A stretch of DNA of 64,000 nt, taken from assembly GCF_027923225.1 (NCBI RefSeq), contig NZ_BSDI01000034.1, positions 1 through 64,000 of the forward strand, given 5' to 3'. The first letter of the stretch is position 1. The number at the start of each line of letters is the position of its first letter. The DNA is from Phytohabitans aurantiacus. Lineage in GTDB: Bacteria > Actinomycetota > Actinomycetes > Mycobacteriales > Micromonosporaceae. Shown piece after piece: positions 45,000-52,812 of this stretch. A program made the translations under genes and the position numbers. Below the pieces are notes generated by a model, which saw only the letters and a program-made list of their open reading frames with translations, had not been told where the DNA came from and did not search any database.

Positions 45000-45037
45000 C
45001 TGAAACGTCCCCGGGGACGCTTCGGGGGACGTTTCAG
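45000..45037. promoter_or_regulatory. 13-bp inverted repeat in the divergent regulator promoter
   Basis: CTGAAACGTCCCC and its complement GGGGACGTTTCAG are separated by 12 bases, with further GGGACGC and GAGACGTCC half-sites around. It lies 40 bases before the XRE-DUF5919 gene, where a repressor operator is expected. Confidence 0.65.
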
Positions 45038-45076
45038 TGTTCCCGAGACGTCCTCTCACGCCGTAACGTCGGGTAC

Positions 45077-45859
45077 GTGAACGAACGGCTACGAACCGCC
45101 ATGCTCCGGTCCGGTGTGGACGCGGCTACGCTCGCCCAGGCCGTAGGTGTGGACGCCAAGACCGTCAGTCGGTGGATCGGCGGCCGGGTACCACACCGCA
45201 CCAGCCGCGCGCTCGTGGCGAAACACCTGGGCGAAGACGAGATCACGCTATGGCCGACGTCACGACCAGACCAGGCACCGGGCGCATCGGCCACGGCGGA
45301 GATCGTTGGAGCCTGGGCACACCGAGCCGACGTACCAACGGATCTGTGGGTGTCCCTTCTCGACGGAGCACGAGAGCGCGTCGACCTGCTCGGGTACGCC
45401 TACCCGTTCATGTTTGAGATCACCCCGCAGGCGACCGAAACGCTCGCCAAGCGATGCGCTGGCGGACTCCGCGCACGGATCGCCGTGGCTGACCCCAACT
45501 GCCCGCACGTTGCCGAACGGGATGCGCTGGAACAGCTCGGCGGGACGCTGGCCGGACGGATACGGCTCGCCCTGCATTGGCTGGCCGATCTCGCGGCCAC
45601 ACCCAACGCGACAGTCGGTCTGCACTCGGTCCACCTCTATAACTCGGTCTTCCGATTCGATGACCAGATGATCGTTACGCCGCACATCTTCCGGGGGCAC
45701 GGATACCAACACCCGACGTTGTACCTGCGCCGGCTGTCCGGGCACGGGATCTTCGAGACCTTCGCCGAGCAATTCCAGCAGGTCTGGGATACGGTCCGGA
45801 CGTGGGCCGCAGAACCGACTACTGGCACGACCCCGCCGCACCCGAGCCGAACTCGCTAG
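45077..45859 (+). CDS. XRE-type regulator with DUF5919-like domain
   Basis: 260 residues. Residues 5-50 are an HTH (AMLRSGVDAATLAQAVGVDA, KTVSRWIGGRVPH). Residues 70-240 match the DUF5919-type domain seen behind such HTHs in actinobacterial elements (VPTDLWVSLLDGARERVDLL, GYAYPFMFEI, FAEQFQQVWDTVRTW). The GTG start has no clear ribosome site, so leaderless translation is possible. It overlaps the Nudix gene by 58 bases, and the pair is probably one operon. It is a candidate master repressor of the nested element. Confidence 0.8.
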   Translation: MNERLRTAMLRSGVDAATLAQAVGVDAKTVSRWIGGRVPHRTSRALVAKHLGEDEITLWPTSRPDQAPGASATAEIVGAWAHRADVPTDLWVSLLDGARERVDLLGYAYPFMFEITPQATETLAKRCAGGLRARIAVADPNCPHVAERDALEQLGGTLAGRIRLALHWLADLAATPNATVGLHSVHLYNSVFRFDDQMIVTPHIFRGHGYQHPTLYLRRLSGHGIFETFAEQFQQVWDTVRTWAAEPTTGTTPPHPSRTR

Positions 45860-46275
45860 TGCCCGGTGGGCAAGCGTTAGTCGTGGACGAAGCCGGCCGC
45901 ATCCTGTTGCAGCGCCGCACGGATTCAGGCAACTGGTCGCTGCCGGGCGGCGTGATGGAGATGGGCGAGACCATCGGCCACGCGGCCGTGCGCGAGGTCC
46001 GTGAGGAGACCGGCTTGGACGTCGAACTGACCGGCATCCTCGGCATCTACACCGACCCCGGCCACATCATCGCGTACGCGGATGGCGAGGTACGGCAAGA
46101 GTTCGTGGTGACGTTCACGGCCAAGACCGTGGGCGGGGAGCTGCGCGGGTCCGACGAGTCAACCGAGATCGGATGGTTCGACCCCCGCGCGGACGTGCCC
46201 GGCATGACGATGCACGAGTCAGTACGCCTGCGCATCGGGCACTGGCTCGAAGGCCGCGGACCGTACATCGGGTAG
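45802..46275 (+). CDS. Nudix hydrolase, possible Pif-like immunity protein
   Basis: 157 residues with a complete Nudix box: GGVMEMGETIGHAAVREVRE, ETGLDVEL, fitting Gx5Ex7REUxEExGU. Flanking strands (ALVVDEAGRILLQRR, EFVVTFTAKTVGG) are normal for the fold. It could hydrolyse nucleoside-diphosphate derivatives. In the Streptomyces element pSAM2, the Nudix protein Pif prevents redundant transfer; the pairing with an element regulator suggests the same here, but that is inference. The start, GTG 45802, lies inside the upstream gene. A bidirectional terminator follows. Confidence 0.85.
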   Translation: MGRRTDYWHDPAAPEPNSLVPGGQALVVDEAGRILLQRRTDSGNWSLPGGVMEMGETIGHAAVREVREETGLDVELTGILGIYTDPGHIIAYADGEVRQEFVVTFTAKTVGGELRGSDESTEIGWFDPRADVPGMTMHESVRLRIGHWLEGRGPYIG

Positions 46276-46283
46276 ACGCAAGA

Positions 46284-46311
46284 CTGCCCCCGGCCCGAAG
46301 ACCGAGGGCAG
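46284..46311. terminator. Bidirectional terminator between Nudix and DUF1508 genes
   Basis: CTGCCC(C)CGG pairs with CCG(A)GGGCAG across an 8-base loop, between two convergent genes. Confidence 0.7.
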
Positions 46312-46325
46312 ACCTTGAGGTGCGA

Positions 46326-46517
46326 TTACCGGCGGTACGCCGCCACCGTGTTATCCACGATCGGCGCGCTGGCCGCGTTCGCCTTGACCGACCGGCAGGC
46401 CGACTCGGCGTCGGACTTGTTCCAGTAGGTCTCCGAGGTGGCCAAGGTCTGGCCGTTGCTCGCCACGATCTTCCAGTAGAACTGGCCGTTCGTGGCCTTG
46501 TTGATGTGGAACTGCAT
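46326..46517 (-). CDS. DUF1508/YegP-like small protein
   Basis: 63 residues. The sequence MQFHINKATNGQFYWKIVAS, NGQTLATSETYW and KSDAESACRSVK is the YegP/DUF1508 fold with its GQFYWK and SE.Y motifs. AAGGAG precedes the ATG by about 8 bases. Family function is not settled. It converges on the Nudix gene, and its upstream region holds three TGTAGTG copies and a 12-bp palindrome. Confidence 0.85.
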   Translation of the reverse strand: MQFHINKATNGQFYWKIVASNGQTLATSETYWNKSDAESACRSVKANAASAPIVDNTVAAYRR

Positions 46518-46979
46518 TGTGGTTCTCCTTGGTGCGTATGCCCGCCGTCTTTCGGCGCGCCGCGACCAGAGATCCATCCACGTGCATGCCCGACTGTTAC
46601 CGACCTGACATCGCAAGTCAGTGACCGCCGTGTAGTGTCACAGTGCAGCCGTCCAAGTTGCAGCTGAGACCCCCGCGCACGGGATGAGTCGACTCCGACC
46701 CGTCTTGAGCCGGGGGTCTTTCTCGTGTCGGCTTCTACGGTAAGTGACTGCCGAGCGCTCGCGCAAGCTCAACGCCACACGACTTACAACCGTGTAGTGC
46801 CCCAACCGATGGGGCACGCCTGCCAAGTGGATATCCACATGTAGTGGTCGGGCGCAATGTCGTACACGTAGGGTACTATCCTGCCTCCGCAGCCAGACAA
46901 CTACGCTACGTGGGCAACCTGACGATTCAAGATCACGCACAGTGATCACCGCCAGGTTTAGAAAATGCCCGTTTCGTGC
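46518..46979. promoter_or_regulatory. Regulatory region with TGTAGTG repeats
   Basis: No gene is supported in these 460 bases. TGTAGTG occurs at 46631, 46793 and 46840, the last directly after the palindrome GTGGATATCCAC (46827-46838). A hairpin with AGACCCCCG/CGGGGGTCT arms lies at 46667-46719, followed by TTCT, and may terminate rightward transcription. TACTAT near 46874 could be a -10 box. Confidence 0.5.
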
Positions 46980-47261
46980 TCACCGTCCGCGCCCCCGACC
47001 ACGGACGGCGGGAAGCGCTGGCGGTTCAACCGGTTCATCTGGGCGCACGTCGGGGTTGAACTGCCGGATCTTCGCCAGCCCGTCAAGGATTTGCCCGCGC
47101 TGCTCCGGGGTGCTGTCCTTCAACGCGAGCTGCGCGAGCTTTATGTCGCGACGCGCGACGATGATATCCCTGATAGGCCGCACCAGGATACCGGCCAGCG
47201 TACCGGCGCCCGTGACGACGGAACCAAGGGTGATCCAGAGCCCAGGGTCCTTGAGCCCCAT
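46980..47261 (-). CDS. Small single-pass membrane protein, 93 aa
   Basis: The ATG at 47261 follows GGAG. A transmembrane helix lies near the N-terminus (LWITLGSVVTGAGTLAGILV), then a basic helix (RPIRDIIVARRDIKLAQLAL) and a Pro-rich tail. Family not recognised. It resembles short phage or plasmid membrane proteins in size and layout. Confidence 0.65.
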   Translation of the reverse strand: MGLKDPGLWITLGSVVTGAGTLAGILVRPIRDIIVARRDIKLAQLALKDSTPEQRGQILDGLAKIRQFNPDVRPDEPVEPPALPAVRGRGRGR

Positions 47262-47626
47262 GTTCCACTCCGCTCTGGTCGAGCGGGGAACAAAAAAGAA
47301 CCCAGCCCGACCGATGTACCTACACATCGGTTTGGCTGAGTCCTCGACTCCGGCAGGGCGCGGATCTCAGGTGGTGCTGCGGTGCGGTGCTACATCACTT
47401 AATCCCTGAACTCCTCGTGCCGGGCCGAGAAGCCAAACTCGCGATCCGTTCCATTGCGGCCCGTTACGCGAGGGCGATGCCCCCATTGCGGCGACACCTC
47501 GTACCCGCAGCATACCGGACACCCACACCACGCGCCACACAGCCCCGGCAAGGGCGCGGAGATCGCCCCAGAGACGCGGACGCGGCCCGGGATGGGTGTG
47601 GTTAACCCCGAACCGCGTCACGTGGC
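47262..47626. other. Intergenic region with leftward terminator
   Basis: About 365 bases. The hairpin at 47311-47330 with an adjacent A-run reads as a leftward terminator for the gene at 47627. The rest shows no gene. Confidence 0.5.
47291..47330 (-). terminator. Rho-independent terminator, leftward
   Basis: CCGATGT and ACATCGG (47311-47330) form a 7-bp stem. Reading leftward it is followed within about 20 bases by TTCTTTTTTG, a U-rich tract rare in this GC-rich DNA. Confidence 0.65.
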
Positions 47627-48169
47627 TTACGGGCGACGTTCGGGCAACGGCCGGAGGTCTTCCTCTTCCTCGTCGTCCTCGGCGGTGAACTCGCCGTTGA
47701 TGATCGGGTGCGCGGGTGACCCGTCGTCCAGGACCAGGGCACCGGCGAGGAAGTCGGCCGGGCCGATCTTCGCTTCCACGTCGACCTTCACCGCGGCCTT
47801 GCCGTTGAGCTGCTCGTAGATGAACTTGGCGATGTCTGCCCGCGTACGCGCGTCGGTGTCGGGGTCCTTCATCAGCTCGATCAAGGTCTTAGAAGCCACG
47901 CCGGCGGCTTGCATCAGCGAGCCGAACGCCTTGTCCTGCAACCGCTTCTTGGCCTCTGCCACCACCTTGGGTGTGATCCACTTGGGCGCGCTCCCCCGGA
48001 ACCCCCCGTCCTTGTCGCGCGGCCGCCCCCGAGCCAACTCGACGTAGTCCCACTCCTCCACCGGCTTGAATCCGGTCTCCTCCGCGTACATCTGGAGGTC
48101 GCGCTCAAGGTTCCGCCCACGCCGCAGCCGGTTACGGATCTGCTTGGGCTTGCGGGACAGTTCCGCCAC
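47627..48169 (-). CDS. Possible terminase-small-subunit-like protein
   Basis: About 180 residues. A basic N-terminus (LSRKPKQIRNRLRRGRNLER), a GRPRDKDGG turn, a helical centre (VVAEAKKRLQDKAFGSLMQA, LIELMKDPDTDARTRADIAK) and a tail starting FIYEQLNGKAAVKVDVEAKI, then an acidic end. The FxxEQLxGKxxxxVDV ending resembles small terminase subunits of phages, where it follows an oligomerisation helix pair. I chose GTG 48169 because AGAGAGG is 8 bases upstream; GTG 48178 is also possible. If right, the element could be packaged by a helper phage. No large terminase subunit is present. Confidence 0.5.
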   Translation of the reverse strand: MAELSRKPKQIRNRLRRGRNLERDLQMYAEETGFKPVEEWDYVELARGRPRDKDGGFRGSAPKWITPKVVAEAKKRLQDKAFGSLMQAAGVASKTLIELMKDPDTDARTRADIAKFIYEQLNGKAAVKVDVEAKIGPADFLAGALVLDDGSPAHPIINGEFTAEDDEEEEDLRPLPERRP

Positions 48170-48259
48170 GGTCCACACCTCTCTGATGGGGCGGGGAGAC
48201 GCAGGCCGGGAGAGTTGAACGATGGCCTGCGTCTCCCCGGTCTAGTAACCGTTCGTCGG

Positions 48260-48826
48260 CTAGACGGTCAGGTCTTCCGGCGACGGGGCGTCGTTGGTGT
48301 GCGGGGGCGGGTTCGAGATGCGGCCAAGCGATCCACCCGGGGGCGGGGGCGCGTCCATCTTGGCCACCAGCGCGGAGAGCGACGGCTGGATGGAGCGGAG
48401 CGCCGGGAAGCGGCCGATGCGATCCCGCTGCCACTCGTCTGGGGTCATCGTGGCGAACGTCTCCAGCTCCGCGTCTTCCTCAATGAGCGTATCGTGCAGC
48501 TCGATCATCTGGCGGTAGCGCGCATCCATGTCCCGGATCGCGGCACGGGCTTCCTTCGGGTCCATCTGCCCATTCGCCAGATCGGAGCGGATCTCCTTCA
48601 GCCGAGCGCGCATCCCCTCGCACGCGTCCACGATGGACTCATTGCGGGTGGTGCGGTTGTGGCGGAACCTCTCGCGGTACGCGTCCTCGTGGGACTGTGC
48701 CCACTGGGCCTCGGTCTGGCGAATGGCCTCCTGGACCACACGCCGGGCCTTCGGTGCCATGTCGGTCTCGTCGGCGAAGCCGCGCCAGTCGGACAGCCAC
48801 GGCGAGTTGATACGTGCGTCCATCAC
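48260..48826 (-). CDS. Coiled-coil protein, 188 aa
   Basis: Highly charged helices fill residues 20-130 (RRVVQEAIRQTEAQWAQSHE, RARLKEIRSDLANGQMDPKE, MDARYRQMIELHDTLIEEDA). The C-terminus is Pro/Gly-rich. GTG 48826 or ATG 48823 starts it, both overlapping the preceding stop. It belongs to the leftward block 47627-49449. Family not recognised; the shape fits a structural or scaffolding helper. Confidence 0.65.
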   Translation of the reverse strand: MMDARINSPWLSDWRGFADETDMAPKARRVVQEAIRQTEAQWAQSHEDAYRERFRHNRTTRNESIVDACEGMRARLKEIRSDLANGQMDPKEARAAIRDMDARYRQMIELHDTLIEEDAELETFATMTPDEWQRDRIGRFPALRSIQPSLSALVAKMDAPPPPGGSLGRISNPPPHTNDAPSPEDLTV

Positions 48827-49038
48827 AGTTCTCCGATGCTTGGTGCTTGCTGTTCGGTGTCGATCTCGATGGCGTCGGGGTCGGTGGTGTCGCTGCGGTA
48901 AATCGTGTGCAGCTGTTCGATGCCAGTCAGATCGTGTGGGTACGGCTGGGGCTCGCCGGGCACGCCGCCGAACTCGGACCCGCCTTCGCGGAGATGCCGC
49001 GTGTTGTGAAGCCGGAACTCATCGGCGCTGTCATGCAT
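48823..49038 (-). CDS. Hypothetical protein, 71 aa
   Basis: The sequence MHDSADEFRLHNTRHLREGG and HTIYRSDTTDPDAIEIDTEQ is acidic and polar. The start overlaps the preceding stop (TGATG) and the stop overlaps the following start. The tight coupling on both sides is the main support. Family not recognised. Confidence 0.6.
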   Translation of the reverse strand: MHDSADEFRLHNTRHLREGGSEFGGVPGEPQPYPHDLTGIEQLHTIYRSDTTDPDAIEIDTEQQAPSIGEL

Positions 49039-49226
49039 CAGGCGCCGCCCTTGACCGCAGGGAACCTCTCCGCCAGCTCAGACCTACTAGCCGGGACTGG
49101 GGCGGTGTCTGCGGCGTACTCTTCCTCCTCCTTGATCACGTCGAGCGTTTTCCTGATGTCGCCTTTCAACCCGGCCAGGGCGTCATCGCCTTTGCGCCGG
49201 CTGATCTTCCGATGGTTGACCGCCAT
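49038..49226 (-). CDS. Hypothetical protein, 62 aa
   Basis: I chose ATG 49226 because GGAG lies just upstream. The sequence MAVNHRKISRRKGDDALAGL, IRKTLDVIKEEEEYAADTAP is a basic head followed by an acidic helix. It overlaps the next gene (TGATG). Family not recognised. Confidence 0.6.
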   Translation of the reverse strand: MAVNHRKISRRKGDDALAGLKGDIRKTLDVIKEEEEYAADTAPVPASRSELAERFPAVKGGA

Positions 49227-49449
49227 TGCTCTTTCTCCGTTCCCACGCCTCGTCAATGAGTCCGCGGATAGTTGTGGCCATCGACTGACCGCGCCGGAAT
49301 GCCAGCGTTTCCAGTCGATACCGATGAACCTCCGACAGCCTCAACGGAAGCGACGTCGTGTGTTCCGGCAGCTTGCCGCGTGCGCCCATGAGCGCCCCCA
49401 ATTGGAATGCCGATACACATATTTTCCGGCGATCAACAGAGTTCGTCAT
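49183..49449 (-). CDS. Ribbon-helix-helix-like small protein
   Basis: Up to 88 residues; a start at 49389 is also possible. The core TTSLPLRLSEVHRYRLETLA, FRRGQSMATTIRGLIDEAWE has the strand plus two helices of CopG/Arc proteins. It heads the leftward block and overlaps the next gene by 44 bases. It may be the local repressor of that block. The diverging gene at 49481 starts 32 bases away. Confidence 0.55.
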   Translation of the reverse strand: MTNSVDRRKICVSAFQLGALMGARGKLPEHTTSLPLRLSEVHRYRLETLAFRRGQSMATTIRGLIDEAWERRKSNGGQPSEDQPAQRR

Positions 49450-49480
49450 CTACGAATCGTGCGGTGACTGTCCAAAGTCG

Positions 49481-50365
49481 ATGGCGGCCGCTGCCGGCAC
49501 GGACTACTCTCCGTCCGTGACAGTCAGCAACGAAGAGCAGGCGCTGATCAACAAGCTCATGGCCCTATTGCAGGTGACCGAGCAGTGGATTGAGCGGACG
49601 TACCCCACCGCACAACCCGGCAGCGCCTTCGCCGGTGATGATGCGAAGATTCACCCATACGAGGTAAGCCACCAGGCCAGCCAATCAATGGGAGTTGCAG
49701 TCGATCATCTGCACTCCATGCGCATGGCTCTGACGGGCACTGGGGATAACGTCTTGCGCATCCACACCTACGCACCTCTTTCACTTACGCGAGTAGCACT
49801 TGAGAACGCCGCTTTAGCTCTGTGGCTATCGTCACCCGCTCAGCGGCCCGAACGTATTCTGCGCCGGCTCCGCCTTGAAATGGCGAACCTCAAGGCAGTT
49901 AAATCCTTTTTCGGCCGGCCGAATCCGCAGCAGGATGCCGAGATACAGAGACGGAAGGACAGGGTCAACGAATTGGCGTTCCAAGCGGGCGTCGTAACGA
50001 ACGCAGTGCTCGCTGCGAATCCAACGGCATCCGAAGAAGACATCAAAGCCGCCACGCGTACCGCCCTCACCAATAAACCAACTGCGACCGAGATCGTCCA
50101 GGATGCCGGCCAAATAGCGCAACTCATCGATGGCGACAACAACCTTGCGCTGATGCTGTGGCGGGTCTGTAGCGCGGTCGCACACGGCGATAGGTGGGTC
50201 TTGACGGCGTTCGACATCGAGGTCATCGGTCCGAGCACGCCTGGCGTGTCCGACGTACGGATCACCGCCCCGACCGATCTTCTTGTGGCCGGCGTTCAGG
50301 TTGCGTTGGCTATGTACGGCGCCGCGTACCGCGTTTACGACCAACGCGTCACCTCACATCGGTAA
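49481..50365 (+). CDS. Hypothetical protein, 294 aa
   Basis: Helical throughout, with LMALLQVTEQWIERTYPTAQ, SLTRVALENAALALWLSSPA and CSAVAHGDRWVLTAFDIEVI. Its base composition is somewhat less GC-rich than the neighbours, which suggests separate acquisition. The layout (two helical halves, AHGDRW motif) recalls uncharacterised proteins of mobile elements. I do not recognise a family. GTG 49517 is an alternative start. It converges on the replication operon. Confidence 0.7.
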   Translation: MAAAAGTDYSPSVTVSNEEQALINKLMALLQVTEQWIERTYPTAQPGSAFAGDDAKIHPYEVSHQASQSMGVAVDHLHSMRMALTGTGDNVLRIHTYAPLSLTRVALENAALALWLSSPAQRPERILRRLRLEMANLKAVKSFFGRPNPQQDAEIQRRKDRVNELAFQAGVVTNAVLAANPTASEEDIKAATRTALTNKPTATEIVQDAGQIAQLIDGDNNLALMLWRVCSAVAHGDRWVLTAFDIEVIGPSTPGVSDVRITAPTDLLVAGVQVALAMYGAAYRVYDQRVTSHR

Positions 50366-50690
50366 CACGAAACGCTCGTTGACTGTACGCAGCGCCAGTT
50401 ACGGTGCGTGGGTATCGCACCGGCACGCCCTCAGCACGTCTGTACGCCGTTGGGGCATCCCCCACACCCACATCCCGACGCGCCAGGCCGTCCATGGCGA
50501 TCTGGGGCCGGTTAGCCAGCGGGTGTACGCGCGATGCCGGGGCGTGTCCGCCCACTTCAGCGTCCAGCTGGAGCTTTCGCCATGTCAGCTCCAGGGGTTC
50601 CGGTCGTGTTGTCCCCCCGTTATACGTGGGGGGACAACACCGACCGTGTAGACCCAGCTTCCCCAGGGATAGCTTGGGACAACACTGGGT
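50366..50690. promoter_or_regulatory. Convergent intergenic region with GGGACAACAC repeats
   Basis: No gene is supported. Two large inverted repeats (50606-50640 and 50647-50695) share the sequence GGGACAACAC, present as an inverted pair at 50606-50640 and again directly at 50676-50685. They can act as terminators between convergent genes, but sequence sharing hints at protein binding. Confidence 0.6.
50606..50640. repeat. 13-bp perfect inverted repeat
   Basis: GTGTTGTCCCCCC and GGGGGGACAACAC flank the 9-base loop GTTATACGT. GGTC/GACC outside extend it with a one-base bulge. Confidence 0.8.
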
Positions 50691-50695
50691 CTACA
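50647..50695. repeat. 11-bp perfect inverted repeat overlapping a stop codon
   Basis: TGTAGACCCAG and CTGGGTCTACA enclose 27 bases and overlap the stop of the AAA ATPase gene (50691). Likely part of the leftward operon terminator. Confidence 0.7.
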
Positions 50696-51701
50696 GCTCC
50701 TCGTACTCGATGGCGAAGACGAACTTGGCGTTCTTCGGCCCCAGTTCCCGCCGCACCAGCCGTTGGCGCTCGGCCTCCCGCATGGCGCGGTTTCTGGCGT
50801 CGTTGTTGGTCGTGGTGGTCATGAGCGCCAACAGGTCACTGGACGACATCCCAGGCTTGTTGCGTGCCAACTCGACCACCTCCATGACGTGCTTGGACGC
50901 CCGGTCAACTCGACCGTCAGCACCGCGCGCTAGCTCTCCGGAAGCCCGGTCGAAATGCACGACCATCGGACCGACCACTTCGGATGGCTGCTTGACGTGA
51001 TGGAGCGTGACCTCTTGATCCCCCGCAGCGCCGGCGAACATGACAACGCTCCCCATGCCTGCGGTGATCCACCGGCTGCCGTAGATGTCGTCTAGTGCTG
51101 GGTTCTCCCGCGTGTCGCTGCCCAACGTCTTCCGGTCGTGGTGCAGCACCAGGAGTTCGATGCCGGCCGCACTGACCTCCTGCCACACCAGGTTGACGGC
51201 CGCCGCAGCTTCGTCGGCGCTCAACCCGATGACGAAGTCCTTCAACGAGTCCACGACAATCAAGCCCACACCGGGGCAGAGCGCGTCGGCCCAGTCCACG
51301 AACCCGTCCTGGGCGACGAAGTCACGCGGCAACGGCTGGTCCCACACCGCCAGCCGCCGGTTGAGCAGCCTCCGCGTGCGGTCGTCGGCCACGTCCACCA
51401 TCCGGCGCATGCTCCGACCGATCTGGCGCGGCCGGTCCATGGCCAACAGCAGCGAGGGCCGCTTGCTGACCTTCACAGGCAGACCCAAGAGCGGTTCGCG
51501 GATCACCCCGCAACGGCGGAGTAGGAGCTGTTGAGCCGTGGTCGACTTGCCGGTCCCCGGCGGAGCAGCGATCATCATGGGTTCGCCCTCCGCCCAGAGG
51601 ACCCGTTCGGCGTGGCCCCACACCGCCGGGATCACCTCCGGTTGGTCGAAGAGGAAATCTCCGCCCTTCTTCGCCGTGGTCTCGCCGAAATCCGCACCCA
51701 T
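50691..51701 (-). CDS. RepA/KaiC-like AAA ATPase, putative replicative helicase
   Basis: 336 residues. Walker A APPGTGKS is at about 46-53; Walker B LIVVDSLKDF follows near 145. The sequence LLVLHHDRKTLG resembles the motif after Walker B in RecA-like RepA and DnaB-type ATPases. The C-terminal 60 residues form a winged-helix-like tail (VVELARNKPGMSSSDLLALM). The ATG at 51701 overlaps the TOPRIM gene stop (TGATG). Together they form a small primase-helicase pair that could replicate the excised element. Confidence 0.82.
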   Translation of the reverse strand: MGADFGETTAKKGGDFLFDQPEVIPAVWGHAERVLWAEGEPMMIAAPPGTGKSTTAQQLLLRRCGVIREPLLGLPVKVSKRPSLLLAMDRPRQIGRSMRRMVDVADDRTRRLLNRRLAVWDQPLPRDFVAQDGFVDWADALCPGVGLIVVDSLKDFVIGLSADEAAAAVNLVWQEVSAAGIELLVLHHDRKTLGSDTRENPALDDIYGSRWITAGMGSVVMFAGAAGDQEVTLHHVKQPSEVVGPMVVHFDRASGELARGADGRVDRASKHVMEVVELARNKPGMSSSDLLALMTTTTNNDARNRAMREAERQRLVRRELGPKNAKFVFAIEYEEL

Positions 51702-52429
51702 CACCGACCACCCCACCGACGGCCGGGGCGATACGCACGCCGGGCGCGACCACGACGGCCGGCACGATGCTGGATTGCGACCCGCTGCACCTCGGTCTTC
51801 TCCACGGGCACGAAGTCCTCCGGGCCATAGCCCGCGGCGAGGTGATCGGCGGCATCCTTGACCTTCGCCAGCGGTCCCCTCGCGCGGACGATGGTGATCC
51901 GGTCGGCAGACATGCCTTCCCCGATCAGCCGGTCGCCCGTGGGTGGCGTCGTGCGCAACAGCTCGTGCCACTTCCACGCGCAGTACGCGCCAGCCTCGTC
52001 CCGGTCCGCCACGATGACCACCCGGCCGACGTCGGCCGCGATGACGCGGCGTGCCTGGAGCCGTGACGGGCCGACCTCGGCGCCTTGGTGATGTGTCGTG
52101 GCGACGACGCCGGCCGTGACCATCGCGTCGGCGTCCTTCTCGCCCTCGGTGATGTACAACGTAGACGCCTCGGCGATCTCCGGCAGCCGGTACACATACC
52201 CGTCCGCGCCGACAGGCTTTTCCCAGTGCCACGCCTCCGGCACGTCTGGGTCAGCCCACCACCGCTGCCCGCGCCAGTCGATCCAGCCGCACGGCCGGAT
52301 GCACTGGTGCCGGTACACGATGGTCTTCGTGTAGCCCAGCAAGACGCCGTTTTCGTAAACCGGATCCTCGAACCTGACGCGCTGGAACACTTCACGACCG
52401 TCCAGCTGCGTGTACGCGTAGACGATCAC
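51701..52429 (-). CDS. TOPRIM-domain primase-like protein
   Basis: 242 residues. A small domain with Cys and Trp (RHQCIRPCGWIDWRGQRWWA) precedes the TOPRIM: Glu95 in LYITEGEKDADAM and Asp142/Asp144 in VIVADRDEAG. These are the metal-binding acidic residues of bacterial primases and topoisomerases. The start is GTG 52429 overlapping the preceding stop (GTGA). It pairs with the downstream AAA ATPase, as in plasmid and phage-satellite replication modules. Confidence 0.85.
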   Translation of the reverse strand: MIVYAYTQLDGREVFQRVRFEDPVYENGVLLGYTKTIVYRHQCIRPCGWIDWRGQRWWADPDVPEAWHWEKPVGADGYVYRLPEIAEASTLYITEGEKDADAMVTAGVVATTHHQGAEVGPSRLQARRVIAADVGRVVIVADRDEAGAYCAWKWHELLRTTPPTGDRLIGEGMSADRITIVRARGPLAKVKDAADHLAAGYGPEDFVPVEKTEVQRVAIQHRAGRRGRARRAYRPGRRWGGR

Positions 52430-52812
52430 GAGTGGCCCCCCAGGAAGTGGTGCCACATCTCCGCGTGGATGCGGTCGATCATCGGACCGTACAGGTCGTC
52501 GTGAGCGACGAGCGGACGCAGGCCGTCGTAGTACATCTCCAGCTCGGCCGGCGTGGTGGCGGCGTACAGGATCGACAGCGCGATGCGGACCTTGGCGTCG
52601 TCGCTGAGCCACCTGATCCACTCGTGCTGATCAGGCTCGTCCATCTGGCGCAGCATGAGGATGAAATCGGGCATCGACGGCCGGGGGTAGAAGTTAACCC
52701 TGCGCTCCGTCGCCCTGCGTGGCTCCGCGTTGTCATGCGACCATCCGCGTGTCGATCTGTCGCCAGGATGCCCGTCAGTTCCCCGCTGGCGGGCATTTTT
52801 CTCTTCCGGCAT
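52426..52812 (-). CDS. Hypothetical protein, 128 aa
   Basis: The ATG at 52812 overlaps the stop of the IS-split gene (TGATG). The first 45 residues are polar and disordered; the rest is helical (MPDFILMLRQMDEPDQHEWI, LSDDAKVRIALSILYAATTP, IDRIHAEMWHHFLGGHS). It is part of the leftward replication operon. Family not recognised. Confidence 0.7.
   Translation of the reverse strand: MPEEKNARQRGTDGHPGDRSTRGWSHDNAEPRRATERRVNFYPRPSMPDFILMLRQMDEPDQHEWIRWLSDDAKVRIALSILYAATTPAELEMYYDGLRPLVAHDDLYGPMIDRIHAEMWHHFLGGHS

Noticed and set aside
46638..46949. Leftward frame of 103 codons
   Set aside because: It crosses a hairpin and direct repeats, lacks a ribosome site, and shows no domain; treated as noncoding.
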